From positions 186,001 through 250,000 of the forward strand of contig NZ_JAODNK010000153.1 of NCBI RefSeq assembly GCF_025465275.1: a stretch of DNA of 64,000 nt. The letters are read 5' to 3'. Positions 1 through 8,699 of this stretch are shown piece by piece (positions within the stretch are counted from its first letter, which is position 1; each line of letters begins with the position of its first letter). This stretch comes from Nocardia sp. Lineage in GTDB: Bacteria > Actinomycetota > Actinomycetes > Mycobacteriales > Mycobacteriaceae. The position numbers and the translations under genes were made by a program. The notes below the pieces were generated by a model. The model was not told where the DNA came from. It saw nothing but the letters and a program-made list of their open reading frames with translations, and did not search any database.

Positions 1-304
1 GATCGACGGCCATCTCCCGGTTGCGGTCTTTCAGTTGCGCGGCCTGCTGCTCGGCGGCATCACCGCGCGCGACCGCGGCGGCCAACTGCTCCTCCAACTC
101 CGCTGCGCGCTGCTGCGCGGCGGTCAACAGCTCGTGAACATCGACGGCGCCGCCCGACGACAACCGGATCGCGACTGCAGATTTCGGCGTCGCCGTACAG
201 GCCGCCCGGACCGGAGACCGCAGAGACGCCGGCCGCATCATCGGCTCGCCGGGCTCTTGCACGGTGTCGGCGGGCATCGTGGCCTCGATGGCCGGGGCGC
301 TCAC
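1..304 (-). CDS. Hypothetical coiled-coil protein of the conjugative operon (partial, cut by left edge)
   Basis: The reading frame runs open to position 1, so only the first 101 residues are seen. The GTG start at 304 overlaps the TGA of the preceding gene (GTGA), the same coupling used throughout this operon; an in-frame ATG ten codons later (276-278) is an alternative start. The N-terminal part is Pro/Ala rich. From about residue 57 the sequence becomes an Ala/Gln/Glu-rich heptad-like stretch (LLTAAQQRAAELEEQLAAA) that predicts a coiled coil. No family is recognised. Position as the next gene in the transfer operon is the only hint of function. Confidence 0.55.
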   Translation of the reverse strand, partial: MSAPAIEATMPADTVQEPGEPMMRPASLRSPVRAACTATPKSAVAIRLSSGGAVDVHELLTAAQQRAAELEEQLAAAVARGDAAEQQAAQLKDRNREMAVD

Positions 305-1350
305 CGCTCGATCCCGTCGCGCTCGCAGTTCGCCGCATGCGCGGCCAGCGCATTGCCGGGCAGGAATTCGGCCAACGGTGACGGCGAGACCAGGATCTCG
401 GCGCGCTCCTGTACGCGAGTGACGTAGTGCGAGTTCAGCATCCCGTGTTCGTCGCGCTCGATACCGTGCTCGGCGACGTACTGGGCCTGCTCCTCGCTAC
501 GACGCCGGACCGGCGACAAGGCCTCAGTGTCGACGGGCTGAGTTTCCCGGTCGGGGTCGAGGTTGTCGTCGTGCCAGCGCAACGTCGCGTCTTCGAGGTA
601 GATCCACTCGTCCATCCACTGCTTGTCGCCGCTGAGCCACGGACCCGCGTACTCGGAGTAGTCAAGTGAATCAGCCGGGTCGTATTCGGCCGGGTCGTCC
701 GAATGACTCCCCCACGCGTACATGAAGTCCGCGCGCATCTGCTGCTCGGTCTGCGATTCGGTCTCATCGGACTCGGCGCCGTGCTGGGGGTCGGTAATGT
801 CGTTCATTGGTTCGGTGTCCTCTCGATTGGATGTTGTGGTGATGGCGGGCCATCGGCCGTGGCTGGTCAGGTCGTGTGCTTGGCACTGACTGCGCCACGT
901 CACCGGGTCCATGCCGGGCGCTGGAACGCCCGGCATGGTCGGCAACTCCCCGCGCCACCACGCCGGCGGCCTGCCGTACTCGGCGCCGACCCGCAGCTGG
1001 TCCAGCTCCGCCCAGCGCGGACCGATCACCGGATCCGCGGCCCAGCGGTCTTCGATCTCACTTGCTCGCGCCCGGAGCCAGAGCGCGTCCGGGTGATCAC
1101 GCCACGGCTGGTCCTCGGCGAGATCGCGGCGGTGGTAGGCACGGGTGTAATCGGTGCGCCACTGGGCTTCTGCCGGGTCCGGGACACGGGTGGCGTGGTA
1201 GGCGCGGATCGCGGCATCGCTGCGGTCTAGCCCGGAAAGCGCCAGCGACACCAGCACCGTGTCCATGCACAATTCCTCCGGCGCGAACTCCACCCGCGGC
1301 TCGCCGGTGCCCTGCGCCCACCGCAGCGCGCGCTCGTCGTCGGCGCTCAT
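301..1350 (-). CDS. Hypothetical acidic protein of the conjugative operon with shared C-terminal tail
   Basis: A 349-residue soluble protein of unknown function. The middle (about residues 185-270) is rich in Asp, Glu, Tyr and Trp, with many DP/DY pairs. No enzyme motif or membrane segment is visible. The start ATG overlaps the stop of the upstream gene (1347-3293) by four bases. The last 26 residues (SPLAEF...PGNALAAHA...RDGIER) match the ends of three other proteins of the operon, which points to a common targeting or recognition tail. The coding frame is supported by the overlap pattern and by the tail being in the same frame as in the others. Confidence 0.7.
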   Translation of the reverse strand: MSADDERALRWAQGTGEPRVEFAPEELCMDTVLVSLALSGLDRSDAAIRAYHATRVPDPAEAQWRTDYTRAYHRRDLAEDQPWRDHPDALWLRARASEIEDRWAADPVIGPRWAELDQLRVGAEYGRPPAWWRGELPTMPGVPAPGMDPVTWRSQCQAHDLTSHGRWPAITTTSNREDTEPMNDITDPQHGAESDETESQTEQQMRADFMYAWGSHSDDPAEYDPADSLDYSEYAGPWLSGDKQWMDEWIYLEDATLRWHDDNLDPDRETQPVDTEALSPVRRRSEEQAQYVAEHGIERDEHGMLNSHYVTRVQERAEILVSPSPLAEFLPGNALAAHAANCERDGIER

Positions 1351-3293
1351 CGCTCCATCTCCTCTCTGTCGTGTCCGTTGTGTGCGACGGCATCGGCGAG
1401 GGTGCGCCCGGGCTGGTAATCCGCCAGTGCCGAGCGATCCTCACTCGGCTGCGTGTGGGTAGTGGTCTGTGCGTTGCCTTCTCGGGCGTCGCGCTCGGCC
1501 CAGTACTTCTCGGCCCCACCGCTGACCCATTGGCGAGCAACCTCATTCACGTCTTCGGTGCCGTTGCAGAACCGGGTCCACTCGACCTCGCCGAGCTGGC
1601 GTCGCGCGATATCGGACTCCGAAAGGCCTTGCAGGATTTCGGCGCGGGCCACATTGCCGCCGACCAACTCGTTCCACTCCTGTACGGCCTCCTCATGCTC
1701 GGACTTGGGCCGCTTACGGCCTTGTTCAGGGCCGACGTGTTCTGCAGACTCCGTCCGAGTCGACCTGCGGGCCTGTTCGGCTCGACGCTGCGGGCTTCCG
1801 AAACGCTCCCCCGCTGGGGTGCGCTCGACGACCTTGCGGACCGCCTCGTCACGCTCGCCGCGCAACTGATCGCGCTCGGCGGCCAGTGCGGCCATCCGCC
1901 GCGTCAACTCCGCGTTCCGGTCGGTCAGATCGCCGTTGTGCTCGATCGAGAGCCGATGCCTCGCTGTCAGCGAATCGAGTTCACCGCGCAGCTGATCGCG
2001 TTCTGCGGCGACCGATTCCCGGGGCTGCTCGGCGCGCTGCCGGTCGTGCTCGTGCTCGGCGCCGTCCCACCACTGCGTCACCTCATCGACGACGAACTGC
2101 GGACCGCCCTCAGCCTGGAATGCCGGTGCGGTGTTGCCTTTTGCGTCGTATTCCCAGGACGAGACAAGGACCCGGGAATCAGCCGCCGGCCGAATGGTGC
2201 TGACCTGGTTGTGGATCCACACCGCTGACTCGATCTCGCTGCCGTGGCGGGCGCGCTCGTACTGAACCTGATTCGCACCCTCGGGCAGATAGGTGACCGA
2301 GCTGCGGAAATGCGGGGCTTCCTGCTCGCTCTCGCGGGCCTGCGCCGACTGGTTTTCGTGCACCTGCCAAGGCAAGGTCTGCTCCCGCAGCACCGCTTCC
2401 CGCGCTGCCGCCCGCTCGGCCACGATTTCCGGTCGGCCCCGATCGGCGTATTGAGTTGCACCACTGTCGGAGTCGAACGTGTCGACCTGCACCGTGGTGC
2501 CCTCGGTCCACAGCGTGTGATCGATGCTGCGGCCGATCCATTCGGTCGCGGCGTGCTCGGTCGGGAAGAACCGGGACTCCGAGATCACCCCACCCTCGTT
2601 GTCGGTCCAGCTCATCTGCCCGCGATAGCGGCGCTGATCGGGCTGAGCCTTCTCGATCCGGTTCAGCTCGCCCCGTTGCTGGTTCGCGCGGCGCGCGGCC
2701 TCCACGCTGGACTCCCAGGACACGCGCTCCGCGGAGTCCGCGTTGGCCTGCCAAGCAGCCTGCTCGGTCGTTGCACGTTCCTTCGCACCGACCTTTTCCC
2801 GGGCCACCCTTGCCCGGTAGCGCAGCGCTTCCAAACCCCTGACCTTGTGCGCACGGCCGAACAGATCACCGGTCTCGTACTCCGGGAACACAGTCACCGC
2901 GTCCAAACCTTCCAGGGCGATCCCCTGCTCGGTGGGGGTCAAATGACTACTGCTCACGAACTGGCCCGCCAGATCGTCACGGTGCCGCATCAACCCTGCG
3001 CCGTCGCGATCGCGGCGGTCGTGATCGATCCTCGGATCCGCGGCTCGGGCCGCGACGGCGTGCGCGTGGGCGCGGTAGCGATCCACCGCCTGACTAGTCC
3101 AGGTCAGATCCTGTGTTCGGGCCTGGGCCTGCTCCCGCTGCTCGGCCCGGACCACTCGACTGATGTCCTTGCGCGCCTTGCGGCGCTCCAGCCAGTTCCC
3201 GGCCTGGGTGTGGCGCTTCATCGCCGCCATCATCGCGACACTGAATTTGCGTACCTCGCCGACGATTTCGTCGACTTCATTGGATTCGGACAT
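1347..3293 (-). CDS. Large hypothetical coiled-coil protein of the conjugative operon with shared C-terminal tail
   Basis: A 648-residue protein of unknown function with no membrane segment. The first 60 residues are basic (KRHTQAGNWLERRKARKD). Residues of roughly 430-540 carry repeated AAERDQLRGE(L/R) units that predict a long coiled coil. Tryptophan- and Glu-rich segments lie between. A GAGGAG ribosome site stands 9 bases before the ATG. The C-terminal 28 residues (SALADYQPGRTLADAVAH...EEMER) are the most divergent copy of the tail found in four proteins here. A structural or DNA-processing role in transfer is possible, but nothing in the sequence proves one. Confidence 0.7.
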   Translation of the reverse strand: MSESNEVDEIVGEVRKFSVAMMAAMKRHTQAGNWLERRKARKDISRVVRAEQREQAQARTQDLTWTSQAVDRYRAHAHAVAARAADPRIDHDRRDRDGAGLMRHRDDLAGQFVSSSHLTPTEQGIALEGLDAVTVFPEYETGDLFGRAHKVRGLEALRYRARVAREKVGAKERATTEQAAWQANADSAERVSWESSVEAARRANQQRGELNRIEKAQPDQRRYRGQMSWTDNEGGVISESRFFPTEHAATEWIGRSIDHTLWTEGTTVQVDTFDSDSGATQYADRGRPEIVAERAAAREAVLREQTLPWQVHENQSAQARESEQEAPHFRSSVTYLPEGANQVQYERARHGSEIESAVWIHNQVSTIRPAADSRVLVSSWEYDAKGNTAPAFQAEGGPQFVVDEVTQWWDGAEHEHDRQRAEQPRESVAAERDQLRGELDSLTARHRLSIEHNGDLTDRNAELTRRMAALAAERDQLRGERDEAVRKVVERTPAGERFGSPQRRAEQARRSTRTESAEHVGPEQGRKRPKSEHEEAVQEWNELVGGNVARAEILQGLSESDIARRQLGEVEWTRFCNGTEDVNEVARQWVSGGAEKYWAERDAREGNAQTTTHTQPSEDRSALADYQPGRTLADAVAHNGHDREEMER

Positions 3294-3299
3294 GGGTTT

Positions 3300-3998
3300 C
3301 TACTCCTCGGTGGATTCGATGCCGGACAGGAACGCCGCGATCTCGGGATCGTCGGGGCCGGGGAACGACGCGAGTAGCGCGACACGGTCTCGGATGCTGT
3401 GCAACGGCAGAGGCAGCTGCTGGGCCTGCCAGTCACCGAACTCGAACCGTGCCCGCCGCAACACAACCCGTGCCCGCCACGACAGCCCACGGCGTGCCGG
3501 ATCGCTGATTCTGCGGTCGTATTCGGCGTCCAGAGCCTCGGTTTGCTCGCGCCACTGGCGCACCATCGCGAGATCGGCGATCCCGCACGGACCGGTGACA
3601 GCGCTGCCCGCGGTCTCGGCCATCCGCCGCCAGATGATGGCTTGGCGGTACTCGGCCACCAGTTCGGTGGCGGTCAACTCCATCAGCTCGACCTGGTCGC
3701 TGATCCCGGCCTGAGCGCCGATCAACAGGTCCGATCGGAACTTCGACCGTTTGATATCCCGCTCACGCAGCACCCGCTGTTCGGTCTCCCCATCGGGGAC
3801 GTAGTGCCATGCGCGGGACTGGGCACGCAGTTCGGTGCGCTCCGCGGCGGTCAGATACCGGCGCCGGCGCCAGTCGGTCCGCAGGATGTACAGGCAGTAC
3901 ACGACCTCTGCCCGCAGCATGACTGTTGCCGCGAGAACGACTCCGCCGGTGAGCGCAAGTGCGATCAGCACCTTGATGTTGTGGTCCATGCCGTTCAC
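3300..3998 (-). CDS. Membrane-anchored hypothetical protein of the conjugative operon
   Basis: A 232-residue protein with one N-terminal hydrophobic helix (about residues 9-27, VLIALALTGGVVLAATVML) followed by a basic cytoplasmic region (WRRRRYL) and a soluble, charged C-terminal part. No family is recognised. The GTG start at 3998 overlaps the TGA of the upstream gene; an ATG three codons later (3989) has a better-spaced GGGGGAG ribosome site and may be the true start. Its TAG stop lies inside the ribosome site of the next gene. The position suggests a membrane component or accessory protein of the transfer apparatus. Confidence 0.7.
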   Translation of the reverse strand: MNGMDHNIKVLIALALTGGVVLAATVMLRAEVVYCLYILRTDWRRRRYLTAAERTELRAQSRAWHYVPDGETEQRVLRERDIKRSKFRSDLLIGAQAGISDQVELMELTATELVAEYRQAIIWRRMAETAGSAVTGPCGIADLAMVRQWREQTEALDAEYDRRISDPARRGLSWRARVVLRRARFEFGDWQAQQLPLPLHSIRDRVALLASFPGPDDPEIAAFLSGIESTEE

Positions 3999-4474
3999 TC
4001 CCCCGCGCCGATGACGGGGTCGGACGCGGTCGTGAAGGACGCAGCCGGGTCCGCTGCGAGCACGGCGGCACGCAGTTGCGCGGGGAACGCGGCCCAGCGC
4101 CGGAACCGGTTGGTGAATTCGGCACGCAGCGAAAGCAAGACCGGCTGTTTGCCGTCGAGCAATGCGGCGATCTGGTGATCCACACCGGGCTCACCCGTCC
4201 AAGGCGCGGAGCTGAAGGAACCGCCCCACAGCGTGGCCAGGACGTACGGGTCAAGCCGGGACAGGAAGTCCGCGGCGCCGGTGGCAGGGCCGGTCGGGGC
4301 CCCCACGATGAGATGTAATGCCATCTCCCGCAGTTGCACCCAGTAGTAGTCCTGGATCGAGGACTGCTCGAACTGGTCGCCGTCCGCGGCGAGCACCGCG
4401 GCAAGAGTGGCGGGCGGCAGTGTCCACAGCCACCCCGGCAGCTCTGGCGTCATCTGAAAAGCGTTGGTAGTCAC
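3995..4474 (-). CDS. Stand-alone relative of the alpha-helical region of the coupling ATPase
   Basis: A 159-residue protein started by GTG at 4474, with AAAGGA six bases upstream. An upstream in-frame extension exists but would overlap the neighbouring gene and has no ribosome site. Residues about 43-130 align clearly with residues 380-480 of the coupling ATPase encoded at 5052-7169. Shared blocks include HLIV.AP, FLSR.D...LA.LWGG, GVD..I...DGKQPV and RAEF.N..R. In the ATPase this stretch lies between Walker A and Walker B, where VirD4-type proteins carry their all-alpha, substrate-contacting domain. The small protein has no Walker motifs, so it cannot be an ATPase. It is probably a duplicated, freed domain acting as an adaptor or decoy; that role is inference. 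Confidence 0.75.
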   Translation of the reverse strand: MTTNAFQMTPELPGWLWTLPPATLAAVLAADGDQFEQSSIQDYYWVQLREMALHLIVGAPTGPATGAADFLSRLDPYVLATLWGGSFSSAPWTGEPGVDHQIAALLDGKQPVLLSLRAEFTNRFRRWAAFPAQLRAAVLAADPAASFTTASDPVIGAGE

Positions 4475-4512
4475 TATTTTTCCTTTCGATCGATATTTCT
4501 GAGGGACCGGAT

Positions 4513-5022
4513 CTACAGGGATCCGGGGTCGGTGGAGGTGCGGCGTATCTCGTAGGCGCGGCGCCGCTCGGCCAGGCGGGTCACCCGCTCGCGCAGCCCG
4601 CCGTACTGCTCGGCGACGACGCTCGCGAGCATGCGCACCGAGTCGACGGGGCCGGGGCGGCCGGCGCAGTGCCACCACGCGAACGCGGCCAGCGCCAGCA
4701 CGTACAGCGACAACGGGCCCGGCAACGGCAGCACCGTGACTGCCGTGCTCGCTGCCACGGTGGTCGCTACCGCCGGTCCCCAGATCCGCACGCTTTCACG
4801 GGTTTTCGTGAGTTTGGAGACGTGCGGGGCGACCGTGCGGCCGATGGTTCCGCCGTCGGAGAGGACCGGTACCAGCTGCGCGGCGAGCTGCGCGGCGGTG
4901 CTGCCGGCCATGTCGGTGGTGAGCGCTTCCAGGACCTGTTGCTCGTGAGCCTGCTCGGCGGCGCTACGGCCGCCCAGCTCCTCGCCGTGGTCTTCGGGTT
5001 CGATCGGATTCGGTTCGGACAT
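4513..5022 (-). CDS. Small membrane protein of the conjugative operon
   Basis: A 169-residue protein of unknown function. It has a hydrophilic N-terminal half and a hydrophobic hairpin at about residues 82-122 (two predicted membrane helices, VAASTAVTVLPLPG and LYVLALAAFAWW). A basic, helical tail follows (ERVTRLAERRRAYEIRR). The ATG at 5022 is preceded by AAGGAG at eight bases. It follows the coupling ATPase gene directly, with only about 30 bases between. In actinomycete elements such small membrane proteins next to the ATPase often belong to the transfer machinery, but this one matches no family I can name. Confidence 0.7.
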   Translation of the reverse strand: MSEPNPIEPEDHGEELGGRSAAEQAHEQQVLEALTTDMAGSTAAQLAAQLVPVLSDGGTIGRTVAPHVSKLTKTRESVRIWGPAVATTVAASTAVTVLPLPGPLSLYVLALAAFAWWHCAGRPGPVDSVRMLASVVAEQYGGLRERVTRLAERRRAYEIRRTSTDPGSL

Positions 5023-5051
5023 GTTCGTATCTCCTTGGTGCGGTGGTGGGT

Positions 5052-7169
5052 TCAGGCCGGACGGCGTTTGTTCAGATCGATGACCGCTGCCAGCTGATCG
5101 GTGCCGGTGGTGGCGGGTGCGGCGAAGTCGGCGATGCCCGGCAACGGGCGCACGTTCTTGAGCTCGTTGTCATCCAGGGGGCTCACCCGGCCCCAGCGGG
5201 TGCGGCCCCCGGAGACCTGCACGACATCGCCTTTGGCCATGGCGCGCATACGATTCGGCGGCAGGATGAACTGGTCCGAGTACTGGACGTTGCCCTCGTC
5301 GCCGTCGCGGTTGCCGTTGATCAGCTTGTGGCTGTGCTCGAACTTGGGGCGGGTGCCGTAGACCTTGGACAGGGTTTCCGGGTCGGTGGACCGGCCCAGC
5401 AGGCTGCCGCCGGACCCGGCATTGATCAGGGCTGCCCGGTTGTCGTCGTCGTAGCCCAGCCCCTGCCAGGACTGCGCGATCCACCACGACCCGATCCCGG
5501 CCTTACGCAGGCGCTCGACCCACTTCACCGCGCGGGTCTTGCCATCGGACACCGCGGAGAATTCGTCCACGACCATCAGCGAGGTGCGGCCGTGTTCCTT
5601 GTCGGCCAGTTGCTCCAACATCGTTCCCAGCGCACCGAACTGTGACCGCGCCCGATCCGGGGTCTTCACCCCTTCCAGGACGATGTAGATCAGGTCGAAG
5701 TCGGTCAGCTCCTTGTCCCCGTCGAAGGCCGAGCCGAGCGAGCGGTAGAGGTTCGCGAATTCGGCGCGTGCGCTGTTCATGACCGGCTGCTTGCCGTCGA
5801 TCGTGGACTTGATCTCCATGTCCACACCCAGCACGCCCGACCAGAGATCCTCCCCGGCCCGCCCGCCCCACAACTTCGCCAGCTTCAGCACATCGAACCT
5901 GGACAGGAACTCCAGCCACGTCCGCGGGGGGTTGTGACCGACCGGGGTCGGTACGCCGTTGATCAGATCGACCCGGGCAGGGGCATCGACGATCAGGTGG
6001 ATCAGGGTCTCGCGGATCTCGTGGAAGTACTTCTCGGTGTCGGTCGTGGGTGTCGAACCACCCGAGACCATCGCCGACAGGATCGACCGCAGATCATCGA
6101 CGATCTGCTGCTGGGCCTTCGGGGTCAGCGTGTCGAAGTCGCTACGCGGCCACATGCTCAGTGACACATCGGCCGGGAAGTGCCCGATCCTCTCGGGCCG
6201 AACACCCAACGCCAGGAACCACTTCCGCATGCGGGCTGCGACCTTGCGCGATTCCGGGCCGCCGTTGCAGTCCACGACGATCGCGAGCGGGCGACCGGGC
6301 CGGTCCAGGCGCCACCACTGCCGATGCCGGATCCAGGTAGTGATGAACCAGGAGAACAGCACCCGCTGCATCAGCGTGGTCTTGCCCGAGCCGCTGGACA
6401 TGACCGTGGTCATGTGCTCGGCCACGTTGATCCACGGCAGGATCAGCCGAGTCTCGTTGTGGCCCATGAGCGTGCGCATCACACCCGACGGCGGGGCCTG
6501 ATCGGTTTCCAGCGCCAGGCGCCCGATCACCAGATTCGGGTTCAAGCCACCGGTCGTGCACGGCAGGCGCCGGCGCGAGAGCCGGGCCGCACCGCACTGT
6601 TCACGCTGAGCTTGCCTCGATATCGCCCGTTCGGTCCGGGCCGTGCTCCCCAGCCCGACCGTGGCCAGCTGCACCCGGCGGTTGGTGTAGAACACGGTCG
6701 CGATCAGCCACGCGGCCGGGATCAGCAACGGCGCCATCCCGAACATCGCGCCGACGAACTGGCCCGCCAGGAACTCCTGCGCCGCCCGGCCGAAGCCGCG
6801 GGCAGGGGCGAAGATGTCCCACGCCCACAGCGCCGCAGCGCCGGGCATGAGCAGCACCGACGCGAACATCCAGTTCCGCAGCCGGGCCGGTTTCCAGCCC
6901 AGCAGCGTCGCCGGGGCCACGATCGCGACCACACCAGCCAGGACTGTCACCAGTACCGCCGCACCCAGCAGGGCATGCTGGCCGACGCTGTCCCAATGCC
7001 AGGCCGCGAAGTCCGGCAGCCAGCCCAACGGGTCGTGCTTGATCCCGATCGGCGGCATTTCCGGATGCACGTGGATACCGGGCTGCTCCACCGTCGTGGC
7101 CGGTGCCGGAACGGGCGCGGCCACGGTCTGTGCGCAGTCGTCAGGGGTGATTATCGGGGTGCAGGTCAT
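5052..7169 (-). CDS. VirD4/FtsK-type conjugal transfer coupling ATPase
   Basis: A 705-residue membrane ATPase that should deliver element DNA to the transfer channel. Hydrophobic segments lie near residues 66-90, 99-118 and 140-161. Walker A (SSGSGKTT) is at about 258-265 and Walker B (LMVVDEF) at 531-537. Between them lies a helical region of the kind that contacts substrate in VirD4/TraG proteins. A conserved C-terminal ATPase region with GSGGSLLGRST follows. The ATG overlaps the stop of the replication-relaxation-like gene by four bases. TraG/TcpA-like coupling proteins fit best; it lacks the C-terminal gamma domain of true FtsK. A second, truncated relative is encoded at 3995-4474. Confidence 0.85.
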   Translation of the reverse strand: MTCTPIITPDDCAQTVAAPVPAPATTVEQPGIHVHPEMPPIGIKHDPLGWLPDFAAWHWDSVGQHALLGAAVLVTVLAGVVAIVAPATLLGWKPARLRNWMFASVLLMPGAAALWAWDIFAPARGFGRAAQEFLAGQFVGAMFGMAPLLIPAAWLIATVFYTNRRVQLATVGLGSTARTERAISRQAQREQCGAARLSRRRLPCTTGGLNPNLVIGRLALETDQAPPSGVMRTLMGHNETRLILPWINVAEHMTTVMSSGSGKTTLMQRVLFSWFITTWIRHRQWWRLDRPGRPLAIVVDCNGGPESRKVAARMRKWFLALGVRPERIGHFPADVSLSMWPRSDFDTLTPKAQQQIVDDLRSILSAMVSGGSTPTTDTEKYFHEIRETLIHLIVDAPARVDLINGVPTPVGHNPPRTWLEFLSRFDVLKLAKLWGGRAGEDLWSGVLGVDMEIKSTIDGKQPVMNSARAEFANLYRSLGSAFDGDKELTDFDLIYIVLEGVKTPDRARSQFGALGTMLEQLADKEHGRTSLMVVDEFSAVSDGKTRAVKWVERLRKAGIGSWWIAQSWQGLGYDDDNRAALINAGSGGSLLGRSTDPETLSKVYGTRPKFEHSHKLINGNRDGDEGNVQYSDQFILPPNRMRAMAKGDVVQVSGGRTRWGRVSPLDDNELKNVRPLPGIADFAAPATTGTDQLAAVIDLNKRRPA

Positions 7170-7942
7170 GATCCGACCGCCTTTCCTTCGTCCCGGCTCG
7201 CGGCCTGGGATGTTTCGTGATCAGCGGCTCCGCCCGCGATCACCCGAAGTCCGGGTCGCGCAGCGGGAGAAGCTGATTCGGGCTTTTTGGTGTCCAGAAG
7301 GTCGTCCAGATCCAGCAGCGTCAACTTCGGGCCGCTGGATAGATCCAGACCCGCCGCCGCCGTCCGGATCACGTTCTTCACCGCGTCCCCGCGGCAGAAG
7401 TACTTCACCCCGACGCAGTCCGCCCGCTCGGCGGCGCGCAGGGCTTGCGCGACCGAAGAGCGCGCTGCCGCAGCGTTTTTCGCGGTCAGCTCGACCTCGA
7501 CCGCCCACAACTCCCCGGCGCTGTTGAAGTAGCGGCCGTCGTGGATGTGCGGGCGGGCCTGCCCGGCCGGCACGATCCCGACCTCGGCGCGCAGGGTGCG
7601 CTCGCAGATCCAGCGCTCCAGATCCATCCCGGTCAGTGCCAGCCGCAACTGGAACACCGCCTTGGTATGGGCAGCCATCTTCGGTGTCGGCACCCAGTAC
7701 CGCACCGACCGGCCCATCAGCGCCTCCGCCGATGCCTTCGTGGGAAATCGCCACGACGGCCCCGGTACCGGCCGCACCCGCTTGGCGCTGATCATGTTCG
7801 CGGCTTGCCATTTCGCCGTGATCCGGTAAGCGCGGTTGAGGCTCACGCCCAGCATCAGGGCAATCACATCCAGCGGCGCCCCGTACATTTCGGCCAGAAT
7901 CATCAGACCGGCCATGTCCCGCGGCGAGAGCCGATAGCTCAT
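7166..7942 (-). CDS. Replication-relaxation-like protein (winged helix plus nuclease-like domain)
   Basis: A 258-residue protein. The N-terminal 60 residues form a winged-helix type DNA-binding domain (ILAEMYGAPLDVIALMLGVS). The middle carries a GxxHIHDGRYFNS segment followed by LWAVEVELTAKN, the pattern of the Replic_Relax family found beside transfer genes on actinomycete plasmids and integrative elements. The D...E.E spacing also recalls PD-(D/E)xK nuclease folds. The C-terminal 40 residues are low complexity. The ATG overlaps the previous stop by four bases, and its own stop overlaps the start of the coupling ATPase. Co-location supports a role in initiating replication or processing of transfer DNA. 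Family assignment is from pattern recognition only. Confidence 0.65.
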   Translation of the reverse strand: MSYRLSPRDMAGLMILAEMYGAPLDVIALMLGVSLNRAYRITAKWQAANMISAKRVRPVPGPSWRFPTKASAEALMGRSVRYWVPTPKMAAHTKAVFQLRLALTGMDLERWICERTLRAEVGIVPAGQARPHIHDGRYFNSAGELWAVEVELTAKNAAAARSSVAQALRAAERADCVGVKYFCRGDAVKNVIRTAAAGLDLSSGPKLTLLDLDDLLDTKKPESASPAARPGLRVIAGGAADHETSQAASRDEGKAVGS

Positions 7943-8292
7943 CGCTCCACCCCCTCCCGATCAGCGGTGCGGGTCACCGCGTCGGCCAGGGCGTTGCCCG
8001 AGCCCGCATATCCGGCAAGCGGGCTGCGGTTGGGCGAGCGGGAAAACCTCTCGTCCTCGGGGCAGTTGCAGGGATCGGGCAGGTACTCCCCGCACCGCAG
8101 CCACTGACCCACCTCACGGCCGACGGTCTTCACCTGCGCTGGCTCGGGCAGCTCCACCCGGATCATGCGATCGGTCTGACCGAGTCGTTTCGCGGCCTCG
8201 GCCAGGTGCGGAATCTCGGTTATCGGCACCAGCACCGACCGTTTCGGGTCCGCGGGCTGCTCGCGGTGCTGTTCGATCCGGGGACGGCTCAT
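7939..8292 (-). CDS. Small hypothetical protein with shared C-terminal tail
   Basis: A 117-residue soluble protein of unknown function. It has a basic/polar N-terminus, a helical middle (ITEIPHLAEAAKRLGQTDRM) and a CGEYLPDPCNC segment with three cysteines that might bind a metal. The last 28 residues (SPLAGYAGSGNALADAV...REGVER) are one of four near-identical tails in this operon and are closest to that of the upstream gene (8289-8699), even at DNA level. Start and stop both overlap neighbours by four bases, so translation is probably coupled. Confidence 0.7.
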   Translation of the reverse strand: MSRPRIEQHREQPADPKRSVLVPITEIPHLAEAAKRLGQTDRMIRVELPEPAQVKTVGREVGQWLRCGEYLPDPCNCPEDERFSRSPNRSPLAGYAGSGNALADAVTRTADREGVER

Positions 8293-8699
8293 CGGTCCAT
8301 CCCGTCTCGTTCGGTGCTGTGGGTCATTGCGTCGGCCAGGGCGTTGCCCGGGCTCGCATATCCGGCCAGAGCACTGGTGGGTGTGTCCCAGCCCGAGCCC
8401 GGTTCGGTGGTTTCCTCGAACTCGCTGCGGCTGATGCCATGCCGCTCGGCGGCCCGCAGCTGGTGCTCACGGGTGGCTTTCGCCAGCGCCTCCAGCTGGG
8501 CCTCGGTCGGAGGCCGCTTCGGTGCGCTCTTGCCCACATCGAACAGGTGCGCCACGTACTCGCGCCCCCGCCGCTGAAACGGCAACTTGCCTGCGATGTC
8601 CTGCCCGTTCGGCCGCAAACCCTCGGCAGCGAGCTGGCGACGAGTCCGCAGATGCGTTGGCGCAGTGCGCCACTGGTAGGTGGGAATGCCGTCACTCAT
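8289..8699 (-). CDS. RRQRL-like small protein with shared C-terminal tail
   Basis: A 136-residue protein. I place the start at the ATG at 8699 because it overlaps the previous stop (ATGA); a longer frame upstream is antisense-like and has no ribosome site. The N-terminal part (YQWRTAPTHLRTRRQL, GLRPNGQ, RRGREYVAHLFDV, PKRPPTEAQ) resembles actinobacterial plasmid proteins known as RRQRL-motif zinc-binding proteins. The CxxC pair seen in those seems absent here. The C-terminal 28 residues (SALAGYASPGNALADAM...RDGMDR) are the best copy of the shared tail. Function is unknown, but the family is found with transfer genes. Confidence 0.7.
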   Translation of the reverse strand: MSDGIPTYQWRTAPTHLRTRRQLAAEGLRPNGQDIAGKLPFQRRGREYVAHLFDVGKSAPKRPPTEAQLEALAKATREHQLRAAERHGISRSEFEETTEPGSGWDTPTSALAGYASPGNALADAMTHSTERDGMDR

